Positions 9,203-18,283 of a DNA stretch of 64,000 bases are shown one piece after another. The DNA is from Pseudomonadota bacterium (lineage in GTDB: Bacteria > Pseudomonadota > Alphaproteobacteria > Caulobacterales > Caulobacteraceae), in contig JAKBBV010000002.1 in the NCBI GenBank assembly GCA_021808285.1, positions 62,001 to 126,000 of the forward strand, in the 5' to 3' direction. The position numbers and the translations under genes are program-made. Each line of letters starts with the position of its first letter. The stretch's first letter is position 1. The notes beneath the pieces were generated by a model. It saw only the letters and a list, made by a program, of their open reading frames with translations, was not told the origin of the DNA and did not search any database.

Positions 9203-10405
9203 TCAGACGAGCGCGTCGGCCAGGAGATCCTGCGTCGTCGCCTGAAGCGGGGTCATCGTGTCCTGAAGCATGCGCTGGATCAGGCCGACGAAGATCAGGT
9301 CATTCTCCCAGTCGACCCAGAACCATGTGCCCGCCGCGCCGTCCCACTGGTAGGTTCCCCGGCCCACCCGCGAGCTGGCCAAGACCGGATCGACGAACAC
9401 CGCGCCATTGAAACCGTAGCCGAAGCCAGGGCGGATCTGCTGCGCGCCGACACCGTAGCGATGTTCCATCATCTCCTGGCTGAGATGGTTGGAGGTCATC
9501 AGCCGCACGGCGCCCTCAGACAGAACGCGGACGCCCTCCAACTCGCCCCGACACAGCAGCATCTGCGCGAAGCGGGAATAGTCATCGATGGTTGAATAGA
9601 GCCCGCCTCCGCCCGAAGGGATGGCAGGGATCAGGGCCGGGTCCCGGGCGAAGGACGGGTGGGTCAGCTCGGTCAGCCGGTCCACATTGTACATGTGATA
9701 GAGGGTCGCGAGCCGGGACCGCTTCTCCGCAGGGACGAAGAAGTCCGTGTCGACCATGCCCAGGGGCGCGAACAGCCGCTCGCGCATGAAGGCGGGCAGG
9801 CTCATCCCAGACAGGCGTTCAATTATTGCGCCTTGCAGGTCCATGGCCAGGGAATAACGCCAGGCCTCGCCTGGCGGGTAGGCGAGCGGCAAAGTGGCGA
9901 CGCGCTGCACGAACGCATCGAGTCCCTCCGCCTTCCAGACTCCCGCGGCGATATAGCCTTCGTCGACGGCGTCGTGCGGTCCGGGGCCAATACCGTAGCC
10001 GAAGCCCGCAGTGTGTGTCATCAGCTGGCGCAGGGTGGGGGGATGCGCCGGGGGTTTGCCGTCCGGTCCCTTGACCTCCGCGAACTCAGGAAGATGGCGC
10101 GCTATGGGGTCGTCCGGCGACCATCGGCCTTCATCGTGCAAGATCATCATCGCAGCAGCCGTTACCGGCTTGGTCATGGAAAAGATGCGAAAGATCGTGT
10201 CCCAGGTCAGGGGTTCACAGGTCTGGAGGTTCTTAAGGCCGAGCGTGGCCCAATGACCGACCTTGCCGTGACGCGCCACCAGCAGGTTCACGCCGGCGAG
10301 CTCTCCGCGATCCACCTCACGTTGAAGGGCCTGATCGATTTTCGCCAAGCCCTCCGGTGACAAGCGGGCTTCCTCCGGCGTTGTCCGCTGCAGTCCCGTC
10401 CTCAT
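9203..10405 (-). CDS. Serine hydrolase, class C beta-lactamase/EstB-like esterase
   Basis: Beta-lactamase-fold serine hydrolase, about 400 residues. The SxxK nucleophile motif is SMTK, near residue 88. The second motif has the catalytic Tyr (WRYSLAMD) and the third is an AAGT/WDGAAG loop rather than KTG. These variations are those of family VIII esterases and D-aminopeptidase-like proteins rather than true beta-lactamases. No signal peptide is evident, so it is probably cytosolic. ATG 10405 with GGGAG upstream is chosen over the longer open frame. It diverges from the CNT transporter gene across 175 bases and heads the leftward SDR-symporter group. Confidence 0.88.
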   Translation of the reverse strand: MRTGLQRTTPEEARLSPEGLAKIDQALQREVDRGELAGVNLLVARHGKVGHWATLGLKNLQTCEPLTWDTIFRIFSMTKPVTAAAMMILHDEGRWSPDDPIARHLPEFAEVKGPDGKPPAHPPTLRQLMTHTAGFGYGIGPGPHDAVDEGYIAAGVWKAEGLDAFVQRVATLPLAYPPGEAWRYSLAMDLQGAIIERLSGMSLPAFMRERLFAPLGMVDTDFFVPAEKRSRLATLYHMYNVDRLTELTHPSFARDPALIPAIPSGGGGLYSTIDDYSRFAQMLLCRGELEGVRVLSEGAVRLMTSNHLSQEMMEHRYGVGAQQIRPGFGYGFNGAVFVDPVLASSRVGRGTYQWDGAAGTWFWVDWENDLIFVGLIQRMLQDTMTPLQATTQDLLADALV

Positions 10406-10580
10406 GCGCGTTCGCTCCCACGTTTCGGCGTCGTACTTCCCAGCGCCGTGTGCGCCCCTAGCTGTGGCGCCTCCCGAGGGGCCTGAAAAGCGAAAGCGGC
10501 CGCGCAACGCGACGGGCGCCTTGCCAGGGCTTACGCGTCAGACCACTGAAATCCGGCGGGGTAGGCGAGGCAGGGACGAC

Positions 10581-11864
10581 ATGAGCGGGTTCGATACGAT
10601 GCGCGGGCTGGTGGGGGTCGCGGTCATACTCGCCTTTGCCTGGCTTGCCTCGGAGGATCGCACCAGGTTTCCATGGCGCTTGGCCTTGGGCGCCGTCGCC
10701 GCGCAGGCCGTGCTCGTGTTTCTGCTGTTCGCATTTCCTGCGACCCGAGGCGTCCTGAGTTTGGCGGGGCTTGGCGTCGACGCCCTGGCTGGGAGCGCCC
10801 AAGCTGGGACGCGCTTTGTGTTCGGGTTTTTGGCCGGCGCTGGCGGCCAGCCCTACCTCGTGAGCGATCCCGCTTCCCTCTATATCCTGGCCTTCCGTGT
10901 CCTGCCTGTGATTCTCGTGATCTGCGCCCTCTCGGCGCTGCTTTGGCATTGGCGCGTCCTGCGCTGGCTGACGCAGGGTTTTGGCTTCGTGTTTCAGCGT
11001 ACCATGGGCTTACGCGGCGCGCCGGCCCTGGCCACGGCGGCCACCATATTTATGGGCCAAGTCGAGGGCCCGATCTTCATCCGCGGCTATCTCGCCGGGC
11101 TCACCCGCTCAGAGCTGTTCCTGCTGCTTACCGTCGGCATGAGTTGCGTCTCGGGCTCGACTGTCGTCGCTTATGCGGCGATCCTCAAAGGCGTCCTGCC
11201 TCAGGCCGCAGCGCATGTCCTAACGGCCTCACTGATCTCGGCCCCTGCGGGTATCCTCCTGGCGCGGACCCTCGTGCCGCGCGATGCGGCGCGTGAACGA
11301 GTCGATGGCTTCGATGCCGCCTCGGTCAAGACCTATGAGAGCTCCATCGACGCCTTGATGCGGGGCACGGCCGACGGCTTACAGATCGCCCTCAACGTGG
11401 CCGCGACCCTGCTCGTCTTCGTCGCTCTCGTTGCTATGGCGGACCGCCTTCTGGCCCTGGCGCCGCCGGTATTCGGCGCCCCGTTGAGTGTGGAGCGGGT
11501 GCTGGGAGTCGTTTTCGCGCCGCTGGCCTGGCTCATTGGGGTTTCCTGGCGCGAAGCGCCGGTCGCTGGCGGCTTACTGGGGGTCAAACTGACTCTGACC
11601 GAGTTCACGGCCTTTATCGATTTCGCTCGCCTACCGACGGACGTTTTGTCCGAACGCACGCGGGTGATCTTGACCTATGCCCTGTGCGGTTTCGCCAATA
11701 TCGCCTCCGTGGGGATTAACGTCGCCGGCTATTCTGTGCTGGTTCCAGAGCGTCGAAGCGAAGTGATGGGTCTTGTATGGAAGGCGATGGCGGCCGGCTT
11801 CCTCGCCAGCTGCATGACGGCAGCGGTGGTTGGCGCCCTACCTGAAGGCCTATATCGGGCCTAA
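10581..11864 (+). CDS. Concentrative nucleoside transporter (NupC/CNT family)
   Basis: Inner-membrane CNT-family transporter of about 427 residues, which would import nucleosides with protons or sodium. Family hallmarks include the hairpin-associated segment with QVEGPIFIRGY, the helix containing GMSCVSGSTVVAYA, and the C-terminal region with CGFANIASVGI. Hydrophobic segments run through the whole length. ATG 10581 is the first start that gives the normal N-terminal membrane segment; the frame is open further left but that stretch overlaps the divergent esterase. The GST gene begins 40 bases downstream on the same strand. Confidence 0.9.
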   Translation: MSGFDTMRGLVGVAVILAFAWLASEDRTRFPWRLALGAVAAQAVLVFLLFAFPATRGVLSLAGLGVDALAGSAQAGTRFVFGFLAGAGGQPYLVSDPASLYILAFRVLPVILVICALSALLWHWRVLRWLTQGFGFVFQRTMGLRGAPALATAATIFMGQVEGPIFIRGYLAGLTRSELFLLLTVGMSCVSGSTVVAYAAILKGVLPQAAAHVLTASLISAPAGILLARTLVPRDAARERVDGFDAASVKTYESSIDALMRGTADGLQIALNVAATLLVFVALVAMADRLLALAPPVFGAPLSVERVLGVVFAPLAWLIGVSWREAPVAGGLLGVKLTLTEFTAFIDFARLPTDVLSERTRVILTYALCGFANIASVGINVAGYSVLVPERRSEVMGLVWKAMAAGFLASCMTAAVVGALPEGLYRA

Positions 11865-11904
11865 GGCCGGTTTGACCCGGCGCAAGATAACGGGAGACTG
11901 TCTC

Positions 11905-12522
11905 GTGAAGCTTTACACAAGCCGCCTTGCCCCCAACCCTCGACGCGTCCTCTGGTTCCTGGCGGAGAAGGGTATTGCGGATCTTGAGATCGTCGAAATC
12001 GACCTGCTCGCAGGGACACAGAAGAGCCCCGCCTATCTGGCCGAGGTGGGCCTTCCAGTCTGCCCGGCCCTGATTCTCGACGACGGCGCAGCCTTGACCG
12101 AATCCCTCGCCATCTGCCGATATCTCGAGGCGCTCTATCCTGAACCCAGTCTGTTCGGTAATGACGCAAAGGGCGCTGCCCTGATCGAGATGTGGACCCG
12201 GCGGGCGGAGCTCATGGTCGCTCACCCGCTCATGCTGGGGGTCCGCCACGGCCATCCGGCCTTGGCGGCGCTGGAGACACAGATTCCGGCGATTTCGGAG
12301 ACCAGTCTGGCCCAGGCGCGGCGCGCCCTCACCGTGTTCGAAAGACGCCTGGGGGACTCCGAATTCATTGCTGACGACCGGCCCACCATGGCCGACGGGG
12401 TGCTGTTCACCGGATTGGAGTTCGCGCGCATGGTGAGGTTCAAGATCGATGAGACGACGCCCAACCTGTTGCGCTGGCAAGGGGAGTTGAGGGCGCGTCC
12501 CTCCGCACAAGCCGGCGCCTGA
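11905..12522 (+). CDS. Glutathione S-transferase
   Basis: Soluble GST of 205 residues. The N-terminal thioredoxin-like domain begins KLYTSRLAPNPRR and carries the cis-proline segment (GLPVCPALI) and the glutathione-binding ESLAICRYLE motif. An all-helical C-terminal domain follows, with the conserved Asp in the segment RPTMADG. The GTG start has CGGGAGA upstream and yields the expected family N terminus. It probably conjugates or reduces electrophiles, but no substrate can be inferred. It follows the CNT transporter and converges on the thioesterase with a 13-base gap. Confidence 0.9.
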   Translation: MKLYTSRLAPNPRRVLWFLAEKGIADLEIVEIDLLAGTQKSPAYLAEVGLPVCPALILDDGAALTESLAICRYLEALYPEPSLFGNDAKGAALIEMWTRRAELMVAHPLMLGVRHGHPALAALETQIPAISETSLAQARRALTVFERRLGDSEFIADDRPTMADGVLFTGLEFARMVRFKIDETTPNLLRWQGELRARPSAQAGA

Positions 12523-12535
12523 CCGCCATGAATCC

Positions 12536-13009
12536 CTAGGCGCCGTGCCCGTCGCGCCGCCGCATCTTCTTGACGACGCCTGAGAAGGTCATCAGCGACC
12601 GGCCCTCACTGGTGATCAGGCCACGGATGAAGACGAGAGAGCCGCCCGCCCGCGTGACCTCGCCCCTCGCCTCGACCCGCGCCCCGGGACCGACGCTGTC
12701 CAGGAATTCTCCGCTCAGCGACACGGTCACCGAACCTCCACCGGAGAGCGACTCCCCGGCGATGGCGAACAGGGCGTAGTCGGCGAAAGTCATCAGGCAG
12801 CCGCCATGCATGAAGCCGCCGCCGTTCATGTGGCGCGGTTCCGCTCGGAAGGCGCAAAGCACGCCGCCGTCCGCCTCCTTGCGGCTGTAGAACGGACCCG
12901 CATGGAGTTCGAAGGGGTCGCTGCTCCACATGGACCAGCCAGTCCACTCCCCCTCGGTGATGGGCTTCATGCCCCAGGCGGGAGCGACGGGGGTTTCGGC
13001 CTCGCTCAA
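12536..13009 (-). CDS. PaaI-type hotdog thioesterase
   Basis: Hotdog-fold thioesterase of 157 residues. The PaaI-like active-site helix region is HMNGGGFMHGGCLMTFADYA, with the conserved His-Gly-Gly and Asp. Such enzymes cleave aryl- or acyl-CoA esters in the cytosol. The start codon overlaps the stop of the upstream prolyl oligopeptidase gene as ATGA, so translation of the two is probably coupled. It converges on the GST gene. Confidence 0.85.
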   Translation of the reverse strand: MSEAETPVAPAWGMKPITEGEWTGWSMWSSDPFELHAGPFYSRKEADGGVLCAFRAEPRHMNGGGFMHGGCLMTFADYALFAIAGESLSGGGSVTVSLSGEFLDSVGPGARVEARGEVTRAGGSLVFIRGLITSEGRSLMTFSGVVKKMRRRDGHGA

Positions 13010-15207
13010 TGCGAGGGTTCCGACCGCACCGCGTCGGGCCGCCAGTCCGGCAGGCCCGCGCGCCAGAAGATGAAGGCGATCTGGTCCGCGTTGAGACTGT
13101 CGCCCTGGCTTCGGGTGGACCCGATGCCATGGCCCGCGTCCGGATCGATGCGCAGAAGCACCGGATTGGGGTCGTCCGCCGCGTCCAGCGCCGCGGCCAG
13201 CTTGGCCGGCTGCCAGGGCGCCACACGCGGATCGTTAAGACCTGTGGAGATGAGGATTGGCGGATAGGCGACCCCCGACTTCACGTGCATCACGCTGTCC
13301 ATGGCATAGAGATTGTGAAAGCCGGTCTCGGTCTTGATCGTCCCGAACTCAGGCACATTGGGCGGCCCGTTGGGAGTGAACTCCATGCGCAGGAGGTTCG
13401 ACGCGGGCACGAGATCGAGCACGCCCGCGAACAGGTCCGGACGTTCCTCCATGGCGCGGCCCATGGTGATGCCGCCGGCGGATCCGCCAAGGATGAACAG
13501 GCGGGAGGGGTCGGTCACGCCGCGGTTCACAAGATCCTGGGCGCAGGCGATGAGGTCACGCCAGGTGTTCGGCTTGTTCGCGTCCTTTCCCGCCAGACGC
13601 CAGGCGTCGCCCAGTTCTCCGCCCCCGCGCACATGGCACACGCCATAGGCCAAGCCTTCCTGCATGAAAGCGGCGCGCCGCGGCGAGAAATCCGCGAGGT
13701 TGGAGATGCCGTAGGACCCATAGGCCTCGATCACCGTGATCGCCTTGCCCGGCGCCGCGGGATGTCTGGGCAGCACAAGCGACAGCGGAACTTTCACGCC
13801 GTCCTTGGCCGTGGCTTCGAGGTCCTCGACCGTATAGTCCCCCGCCGCAATGCGCCCGGGCGCTCCCAGATGCAGGTTCACAAAGGCGCCGTCGGCGGCA
13901 TCGTACCGATAGCGGGTGGGCTGTAGAACCCAGCTCGACAGCTCCAGCGTGGCGCCGTCCTGGCGCGGATCGGTGAAGAACCCGCCGATATGGCCGCGTG
14001 CGGGGAGGGCGATCTCATGCGCCTGGCCATCGTCGGTGATCTTGAGGAGATGCGAATAGACCCCGTCGAGGGTCGCCACATAGAGGCCGTCCTTGGCCGC
14101 GTGGATGGACTCGATGACCCGGTCCGGGCGGGAGGGAAGGATTACCCGGGCCGCCGAAAGGGGCTCCCCGGCCTTGAGCACGAGGACCTGAAAGGTCGGC
14201 GCGCCCTTGTGCGACAGCAGGTAGATTCGATCGCCTCGGAGCTGGAGATCGGTGACGCCGTCCTCAAATCGCGTGAGCGGTGACCAATGAGCGCTCGGGC
14301 TCGTCGCCTCCGCCGCGGGTGCGGTGAACAGGGCGACCTCGTTCCTGACGCCCTGGCGGATGGCGAAGATCGCCTCGGGCGCCGTGGGATCCAAAGCGAT
14401 GTAAGGAAACTCGTCCGGAGACACGGCGGGTCCGCGGCCTGACCCCGCGCCGCCCAAGGGCACGGGCGCGCTCATGAAGTCCCAATTGGCGACGGTGACG
14501 AAGCGCTCGAAATCCGTGGCCGGTTCGCCGGGCGTGAGCGCCTTGTTGCGCAGAAGAAAGAGGCTGCGCGAATCGTTGCTCCAGGAGCTGACGCCGAAGC
14601 GCGCACGGTCCAGGGGACCGGCCAGGACAGCGCCCGTGGCGGCGTCGTACACCGCCAGCTTGGCGTCCTCGCTGCCGCCCTCGGAGACGCCCACGGCCAC
14701 CTTGGTCCCGTCAGGGGAAGGTTCGATGTAATTGATCGCGTACGGCCTGCCGCCATGCGACGCGCGCAGCGCCGCCACGTCCACCAGCTTTCGCGTGGCG
14801 CCGTCGGCGTCGCGCACCATCAGGTCGAAATTGTCAGAGCCCGGCGCGCGCTCTTCGTAGAAGCTGCGCCCGCCGAAGCGGGAATAGTCGCTCACAAAGC
14901 CGAAGCTGGCGGAGAAGGCCGCCACACGCTTTTGCAGGGCCGCCAACGGGCCGATGGCGTCGAGGACCTTGCGGGTATACTCGCCCTGGCTGCGCATCCA
15001 GGCCTTTGTGGCGGGCCCCATGGCCTCGAGGCCGCGCCAATCGTCGGTCACCGGCACGCCCCAAAGGGTCTCCGTCACGGGCGTCTTGGGGGGCGGAGGG
15101 GGAGGGGCGCCCACCCCGATCGGAGCCAGAGGATCGGCGACGGCGGCGGCCGTGATCGCCAGACTGATCGCCAAGCCCGAAGCGGCGGTCCACACGCCCT
15201 GTTTCAT
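13006..15207 (-). CDS. Exported prolyl oligopeptidase (S9A), copy 1
   Basis: S9A serine peptidase of about 733 residues that cuts short peptides after proline. A signal peptide (start MKQGVWTAASG, cleavage near AVAD) sends it to the periplasm. The N-terminal beta-propeller begins near the conserved segment DDWRGLE. The C-terminal alpha/beta hydrolase domain has the nucleophile motif GGSAGG, the acid in LNDPRV and the His in DAGHGIGS. ATG 15207 is chosen because it gives the signal peptide; the open frame extends far upstream, but that part is antisense to the acyl-CoA dehydrogenase. Its stop overlaps the thioesterase start. Confidence 0.9.
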   Translation of the reverse strand: MKQGVWTAASGLAISLAITAAAVADPLAPIGVGAPPPPPPKTPVTETLWGVPVTDDWRGLEAMGPATKAWMRSQGEYTRKVLDAIGPLAALQKRVAAFSASFGFVSDYSRFGGRSFYEERAPGSDNFDLMVRDADGATRKLVDVAALRASHGGRPYAINYIEPSPDGTKVAVGVSEGGSEDAKLAVYDAATGAVLAGPLDRARFGVSSWSNDSRSLFLLRNKALTPGEPATDFERFVTVANWDFMSAPVPLGGAGSGRGPAVSPDEFPYIALDPTAPEAIFAIRQGVRNEVALFTAPAAEATSPSAHWSPLTRFEDGVTDLQLRGDRIYLLSHKGAPTFQVLVLKAGEPLSAARVILPSRPDRVIESIHAAKDGLYVATLDGVYSHLLKITDDGQAHEIALPARGHIGGFFTDPRQDGATLELSSWVLQPTRYRYDAADGAFVNLHLGAPGRIAAGDYTVEDLEATAKDGVKVPLSLVLPRHPAAPGKAITVIEAYGSYGISNLADFSPRRAAFMQEGLAYGVCHVRGGGELGDAWRLAGKDANKPNTWRDLIACAQDLVNRGVTDPSRLFILGGSAGGITMGRAMEERPDLFAGVLDLVPASNLLRMEFTPNGPPNVPEFGTIKTETGFHNLYAMDSVMHVKSGVAYPPILISTGLNDPRVAPWQPAKLAAALDAADDPNPVLLRIDPDAGHGIGSTRSQGDSLNADQIAFIFWRAGLPDWRPDAVRSEPSH

Positions 15208-15318
15208 TCCAGCCTTCCCTTTTGTCCCCGATGCTCCACGTTTAGGGACCACGTCGCCCGGCGGCAATGCCCAGCCGCGCCGCGCCCGCCGAACGAGAGT
15301 CTTCTCAGGAGCCCCCCA

Positions 15319-16467
15319 ATGCCCTTCGACGCCGAAACCCGCGAACAGCTTCTCGACACCGTGCGCCGGTTCGTCTCCGAACGTTTGCGCCCGATCGAAA
15401 CGCAGGTCGCCGAGGCCGACGCCATCCCCGATGAGATCCTGGCCGAGATGAAGGCGCTTGGGCTCTATGGTCTCTCGATTCCGGAAGCCTATGGCGGCTT
15501 GGACCTCTCTATGGAGGACGAGTGCCTGGTGGCGATCGAACTGGGGCGCACGAGCCCCGCCTTCCGTTCGGCCTTCGGCACCAATGTGGGCATCGGCAGC
15601 CAGGGACTCGTCATGTTCGGGACGGAGGCCCAGAAGGCGCGTTGGCTGCCCAAAATCGCTACCGGCGAACTGGTCACCTCCTTTGCGCTCACCGAAGCCG
15701 AGGCGGGCTCGGACAGTGGTGCGGTTCAGACCCGCGCCGTCCGCGAGGGCGACGTCTACGTCCTCAACGGCTCCAAGCGTTACATCACCAACGCCAATAA
15801 GGCTGGGCTGTTCACGGTGATGGCGCGCACCAATCCCGCGGCTAAGGGCGGGTCGGGCGTCTCGGCCTTCCTCGTGCCCAACGACCTGCCGGGCCTGAGC
15901 GTGGGCAAACCCGAGAAGAAGATGGGTCAGCAAGGCGCCCATATATGTGACGTTCACTTCGACGGGGTCAGGGTGCCGGTGGAGAACCGCTTGGGCGCCG
16001 AGGGCGAAGGGTTCAAGGTGGCCATGCAGGTCCTCGACCGCGGCCGCCTGCACATCTCGGCGGTCTGCGTGGGCGTCGCCGAGCGCCTGATCGCCGACGC
16101 TGTGACCTATGCGAAGGAGCGCAAGCAGTTTGGGGCCGCCATCGCCAGCTTCCAGCTGATTCAAGCGATGATTGCCGACTCAAAGACCGAGGCCCTGGCC
16201 GCGCGGGCCCTGACTCTGGAGACCGCGCGTCATCGCGATGCCGGCTGCGGCGTGACTTTGGAAGCGTCGGCGGCCAAGCTGTTCGCTTCGGAGATGGTGG
16301 GCCGGGTGGCCGATCGGGCCGTGCAGATTTTCGGCGGGGCCGGGTATATCGCCGATTATGGGATCGAGCGCTTCTACCGCGATGTGCGGATTTTCCGCAT
16401 CTATGAGGGCACGAGTCAGGTGCAGCAGCTCGTGGTGGCGCGGGAAACTCTTAAGCGAGGCGGCTGA
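15319..16467 (+). CDS. Acyl-CoA dehydrogenase
   Basis: FAD-dependent acyl-CoA dehydrogenase of 382 residues, making the trans-2-enoyl-CoA in beta-oxidation or amino-acid breakdown. Signatures include FALTEAEAGSDSGAV (FAD and substrate binding) and, near the C terminus, the IYEGTSQVQ segment in which the Glu is the usual catalytic base. The length is typical. AGGAG lies about seven bases before ATG 15319. It diverges from the prolyl oligopeptidase across about 110 bases and is followed after 23 bases by the ZIP transporter. Confidence 0.92.
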   Translation: MPFDAETREQLLDTVRRFVSERLRPIETQVAEADAIPDEILAEMKALGLYGLSIPEAYGGLDLSMEDECLVAIELGRTSPAFRSAFGTNVGIGSQGLVMFGTEAQKARWLPKIATGELVTSFALTEAEAGSDSGAVQTRAVREGDVYVLNGSKRYITNANKAGLFTVMARTNPAAKGGSGVSAFLVPNDLPGLSVGKPEKKMGQQGAHICDVHFDGVRVPVENRLGAEGEGFKVAMQVLDRGRLHISAVCVGVAERLIADAVTYAKERKQFGAAIASFQLIQAMIADSKTEALAARALTLETARHRDAGCGVTLEASAAKLFASEMVGRVADRAVQIFGGAGYIADYGIERFYRDVRIFRIYEGTSQVQQLVVARETLKRGG

Positions 16468-16490
16468 CGGGCCGTCGGGGCGAGGGGGCG

Positions 16491-17210
16491 ATGCCCATGG
16501 CGACGGGCCTCTGGCTCGCAGCGTTGGGCGCTGCGACGGCGGCTGCGACCCTGGCGGGCGGGCTCGTGACACTCCGCGTTCGCAGTGGCGGTCACCTAAT
16601 CCTGGGCTTCAGCGCCGGCGCCGTCCTGGGAGTGGCCCTTCTGGACCTACTGCCTGAAGCCCTGGTCCTGACGGGCGATGACAGGCGGCAGGTCGCTGGC
16701 CTCATGGTCATGGGCTTCCTGGCCTATCTGGCGATGAGCAGGGGTCTACGGGGCTTGGTCTCGGATACCGGTCGGTCGCAGGGCGTCCTGGGGCCGGCGA
16801 GCCTCGTGGCGCATAGCGTTCTCGACGGCCTGGGCATCGGACTCGGCTTCCAGGCCTCACCTGCCGTGGGATCCGTACTGGCCGCCGCGGTTCTGGCGCA
16901 CGACTTTGCCGACGGCGTGAACACAGTGACGCTGAGCCTTTCCGCCTCGTCCGATCGCCGGATGGCGTGGACCTGGCTCGCGGCGGACGCGCTGGCCCCT
17001 CTGGCCGGCATCGTTCTCAGCCGTCTCGTCCACCCCAGCGCCGCCGCCCTCGGCGCACTCCTGTCGATTTTCTCCGGTGTCTTCCTGTATTTAGGCGCGG
17101 TCGAGTTGATCCCGGAAAGCCACAGCCGTCATCCGCGCGCGAGTGTGACCATGGCCACCCTGGTCGGTCTGGCCGTGATCGGTTTGGCGGTCCGCTTCGC
17201 AGAGAGATGA
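16491..17210 (+). CDS. ZIP-family divalent metal transporter
   Basis: Inner-membrane ZIP transporter of 239 residues with about eight hydrophobic segments. The metal-binding helices show HSVLDGLGIG (helix IV) and HDFADG (helix V, the HEIPEG position), and a later helix has ELIPESHSRH. Replacement of HEIPEG by HDFADG keeps the first His and acidic ligands. It would take up zinc or another divalent ion. GAGGGGG precedes the start. It is close downstream of the acyl-CoA dehydrogenase and converges on the LysR gene. Confidence 0.88.
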   Translation: MPMATGLWLAALGAATAAATLAGGLVTLRVRSGGHLILGFSAGAVLGVALLDLLPEALVLTGDDRRQVAGLMVMGFLAYLAMSRGLRGLVSDTGRSQGVLGPASLVAHSVLDGLGIGLGFQASPAVGSVLAAAVLAHDFADGVNTVTLSLSASSDRRMAWTWLAADALAPLAGIVLSRLVHPSAAALGALLSIFSGVFLYLGAVELIPESHSRHPRASVTMATLVGLAVIGLAVRFAER

Positions 17211-17211
17211 C

Positions 17212-17233
17212 TTGCCGATCACGAGCTCGGCAA
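17212..17233. terminator. Stem-loop between convergent genes
   Basis: Perfect 7-bp inverted repeat TTGCCGA/TCGGCAA with an 8-base loop, lying in the 49-base gap between the convergent ZIP and LysR genes. It could end both transcripts. There is no strong T run on either side, so intrinsic termination is uncertain. Confidence 0.35.
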
Positions 17234-17259
17234 CTCCCGACATCAGTGGCCCTGCCGCC

Positions 17260-18162
17260 TCACCTATCGCGGCGAGCATCGATCAGTCGGTCGAGCAGCC
17301 AGCGTCCGGCGGGACCGGGGGGATGGTCGCGCCGGTAGATGGCGCTGATCGGGATTGACGACGGCAGAAGCGCGGGCTCAGCAATGTCCAGGCGGACCAG
17401 TAGGCGCGCCTCAATGAGCGGCCCCACCAGATGGCTGGGCATGTTGGCCCAGCCGAACCCGGCCTTGAGAAAGTCCAAGCGCCGATCGAGTTCGACGAAG
17501 CGCCAGACCCGCGGGCTGATGACTCCGAAGCTTGGCTCCTCCATCCCAGCTGCAGGATCCGTCAGGATGAGCTGAACGTGTTGGCGCAGCTTGTCACGGC
17601 TAAGGCGCGTCATCTCCTGGGCCAGGGGATGAACGGGCGAGGCCACAGGAATCATTTCCACCGATATCAAGGGCTCGACCACGACATCGGGGCCGGAGCC
17701 CGGACGTCGCCCGCAAAGCGCCAGCCTGGCTTCGCCCCGCTGCAGCCGGCGCTCGGAGGCCATGATCGGTTCGGTGAAAAGTGTGACCTGGAGGTCAGGG
17801 AAGCGCTGGCGCAGCGCATGCAGCGCTTCGACGAGGGGACCGCTGGGGAAGAGATTGTCCACGGCCAGAGTCAGCTCAGGCTCCAAACCTGCGGCGACGG
17901 CCCCTGCCTGGGCTTGCAGAGCGTTGGCCAGAGCCAGGACCTCGCGCGCCTGGACCAGAAGCACCCGTCCGGCCTCCGTAAGTCTCGGGGTCCGCGTCGT
18001 TCGGTCGAAAAGTCTGAGCCCCAGCGCTGTCTCCAGCCCCTGGATCGACTGACTGATCGCCGACTGCACCCGACCGAGGCGACGCCCTGCGGCGGAGAAG
18101 CTACCAGCTTCCGCCACAGCCGCGAGCACGCGCAACTGGTCCAAGGTCAGGGAGCCAATCAT
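17260..18162 (-). CDS. LysR-family transcriptional regulator
   Basis: LysR-type regulator of 300 residues. The N-terminal winged helix-turn-helix is visible in residues 5-65 (LRVLAAVAEAGSFSAAGRRL, then SAISQSIQGLE), followed by a periplasmic-binding-protein-like effector domain. It diverges from the DODA-type dioxygenase gene, the standard LysR target arrangement, and two dyads with LysR spacing lie in the shared 121-base region. The effector is unknown, but an aromatic compound is a reasonable inference from the neighbour. Confidence 0.9.
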   Translation of the reverse strand: MIGSLTLDQLRVLAAVAEAGSFSAAGRRLGRVQSAISQSIQGLETALGLRLFDRTTRTPRLTEAGRVLLVQAREVLALANALQAQAGAVAAGLEPELTLAVDNLFPSGPLVEALHALRQRFPDLQVTLFTEPIMASERRLQRGEARLALCGRRPGSGPDVVVEPLISVEMIPVASPVHPLAQEMTRLSRDKLRQHVQLILTDPAAGMEEPSFGVISPRVWRFVELDRRLDFLKAGFGWANMPSHLVGPLIEARLLVRLDIAEPALLPSSIPISAIYRRDHPPGPAGRWLLDRLIDARRDR

Positions 18163-18189
18163 GAGTGGCCCACACAGTATCGCGACAGG

Positions 18190-18229
18190 TGATATTTACC
18201 ATCAGTTTTTGGCCAGTTCACCTGATGAA
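18190..18229. promoter_or_regulatory. Candidate LysR operator in the divergent promoter
   Basis: Two dyads stand between the divergent LysR and dioxygenase genes. TGATATTTACCATCA at 18190-18204 has matching TGAT/ATCA arms. TTCACCTGATGAA at 18217-18229 has TTCA/TGAA arms and exactly fits the LysR T-N11-A form. Their centres are about 26 bases apart, similar to recognition and activation sites of LysR systems. Binding itself is inferred. Confidence 0.45.
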
Positions 18230-18283
18230 ACAAAGGCGCCATCCTTCGGTTCCGAGTTGTCCCGATCGAAGAAGCCTCTCCAC

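Noticed and set aside
13009-13926. 305-codon plus-strand frame
   Set aside because: Antisense to the S9A peptidase, whose motifs are intact.
14755-15318. Leftward extension of the acyl-CoA dehydrogenase frame
   Set aside because: Antisense to the peptidase and lacks family similarity; AGGAG-supported ATG 15319 is the clear start.
15208-16164. Leftward extension of the prolyl oligopeptidase frame
   Set aside because: Overlaps the acyl-CoA dehydrogenase; residues before the signal peptide at 15207 resemble no protein family.
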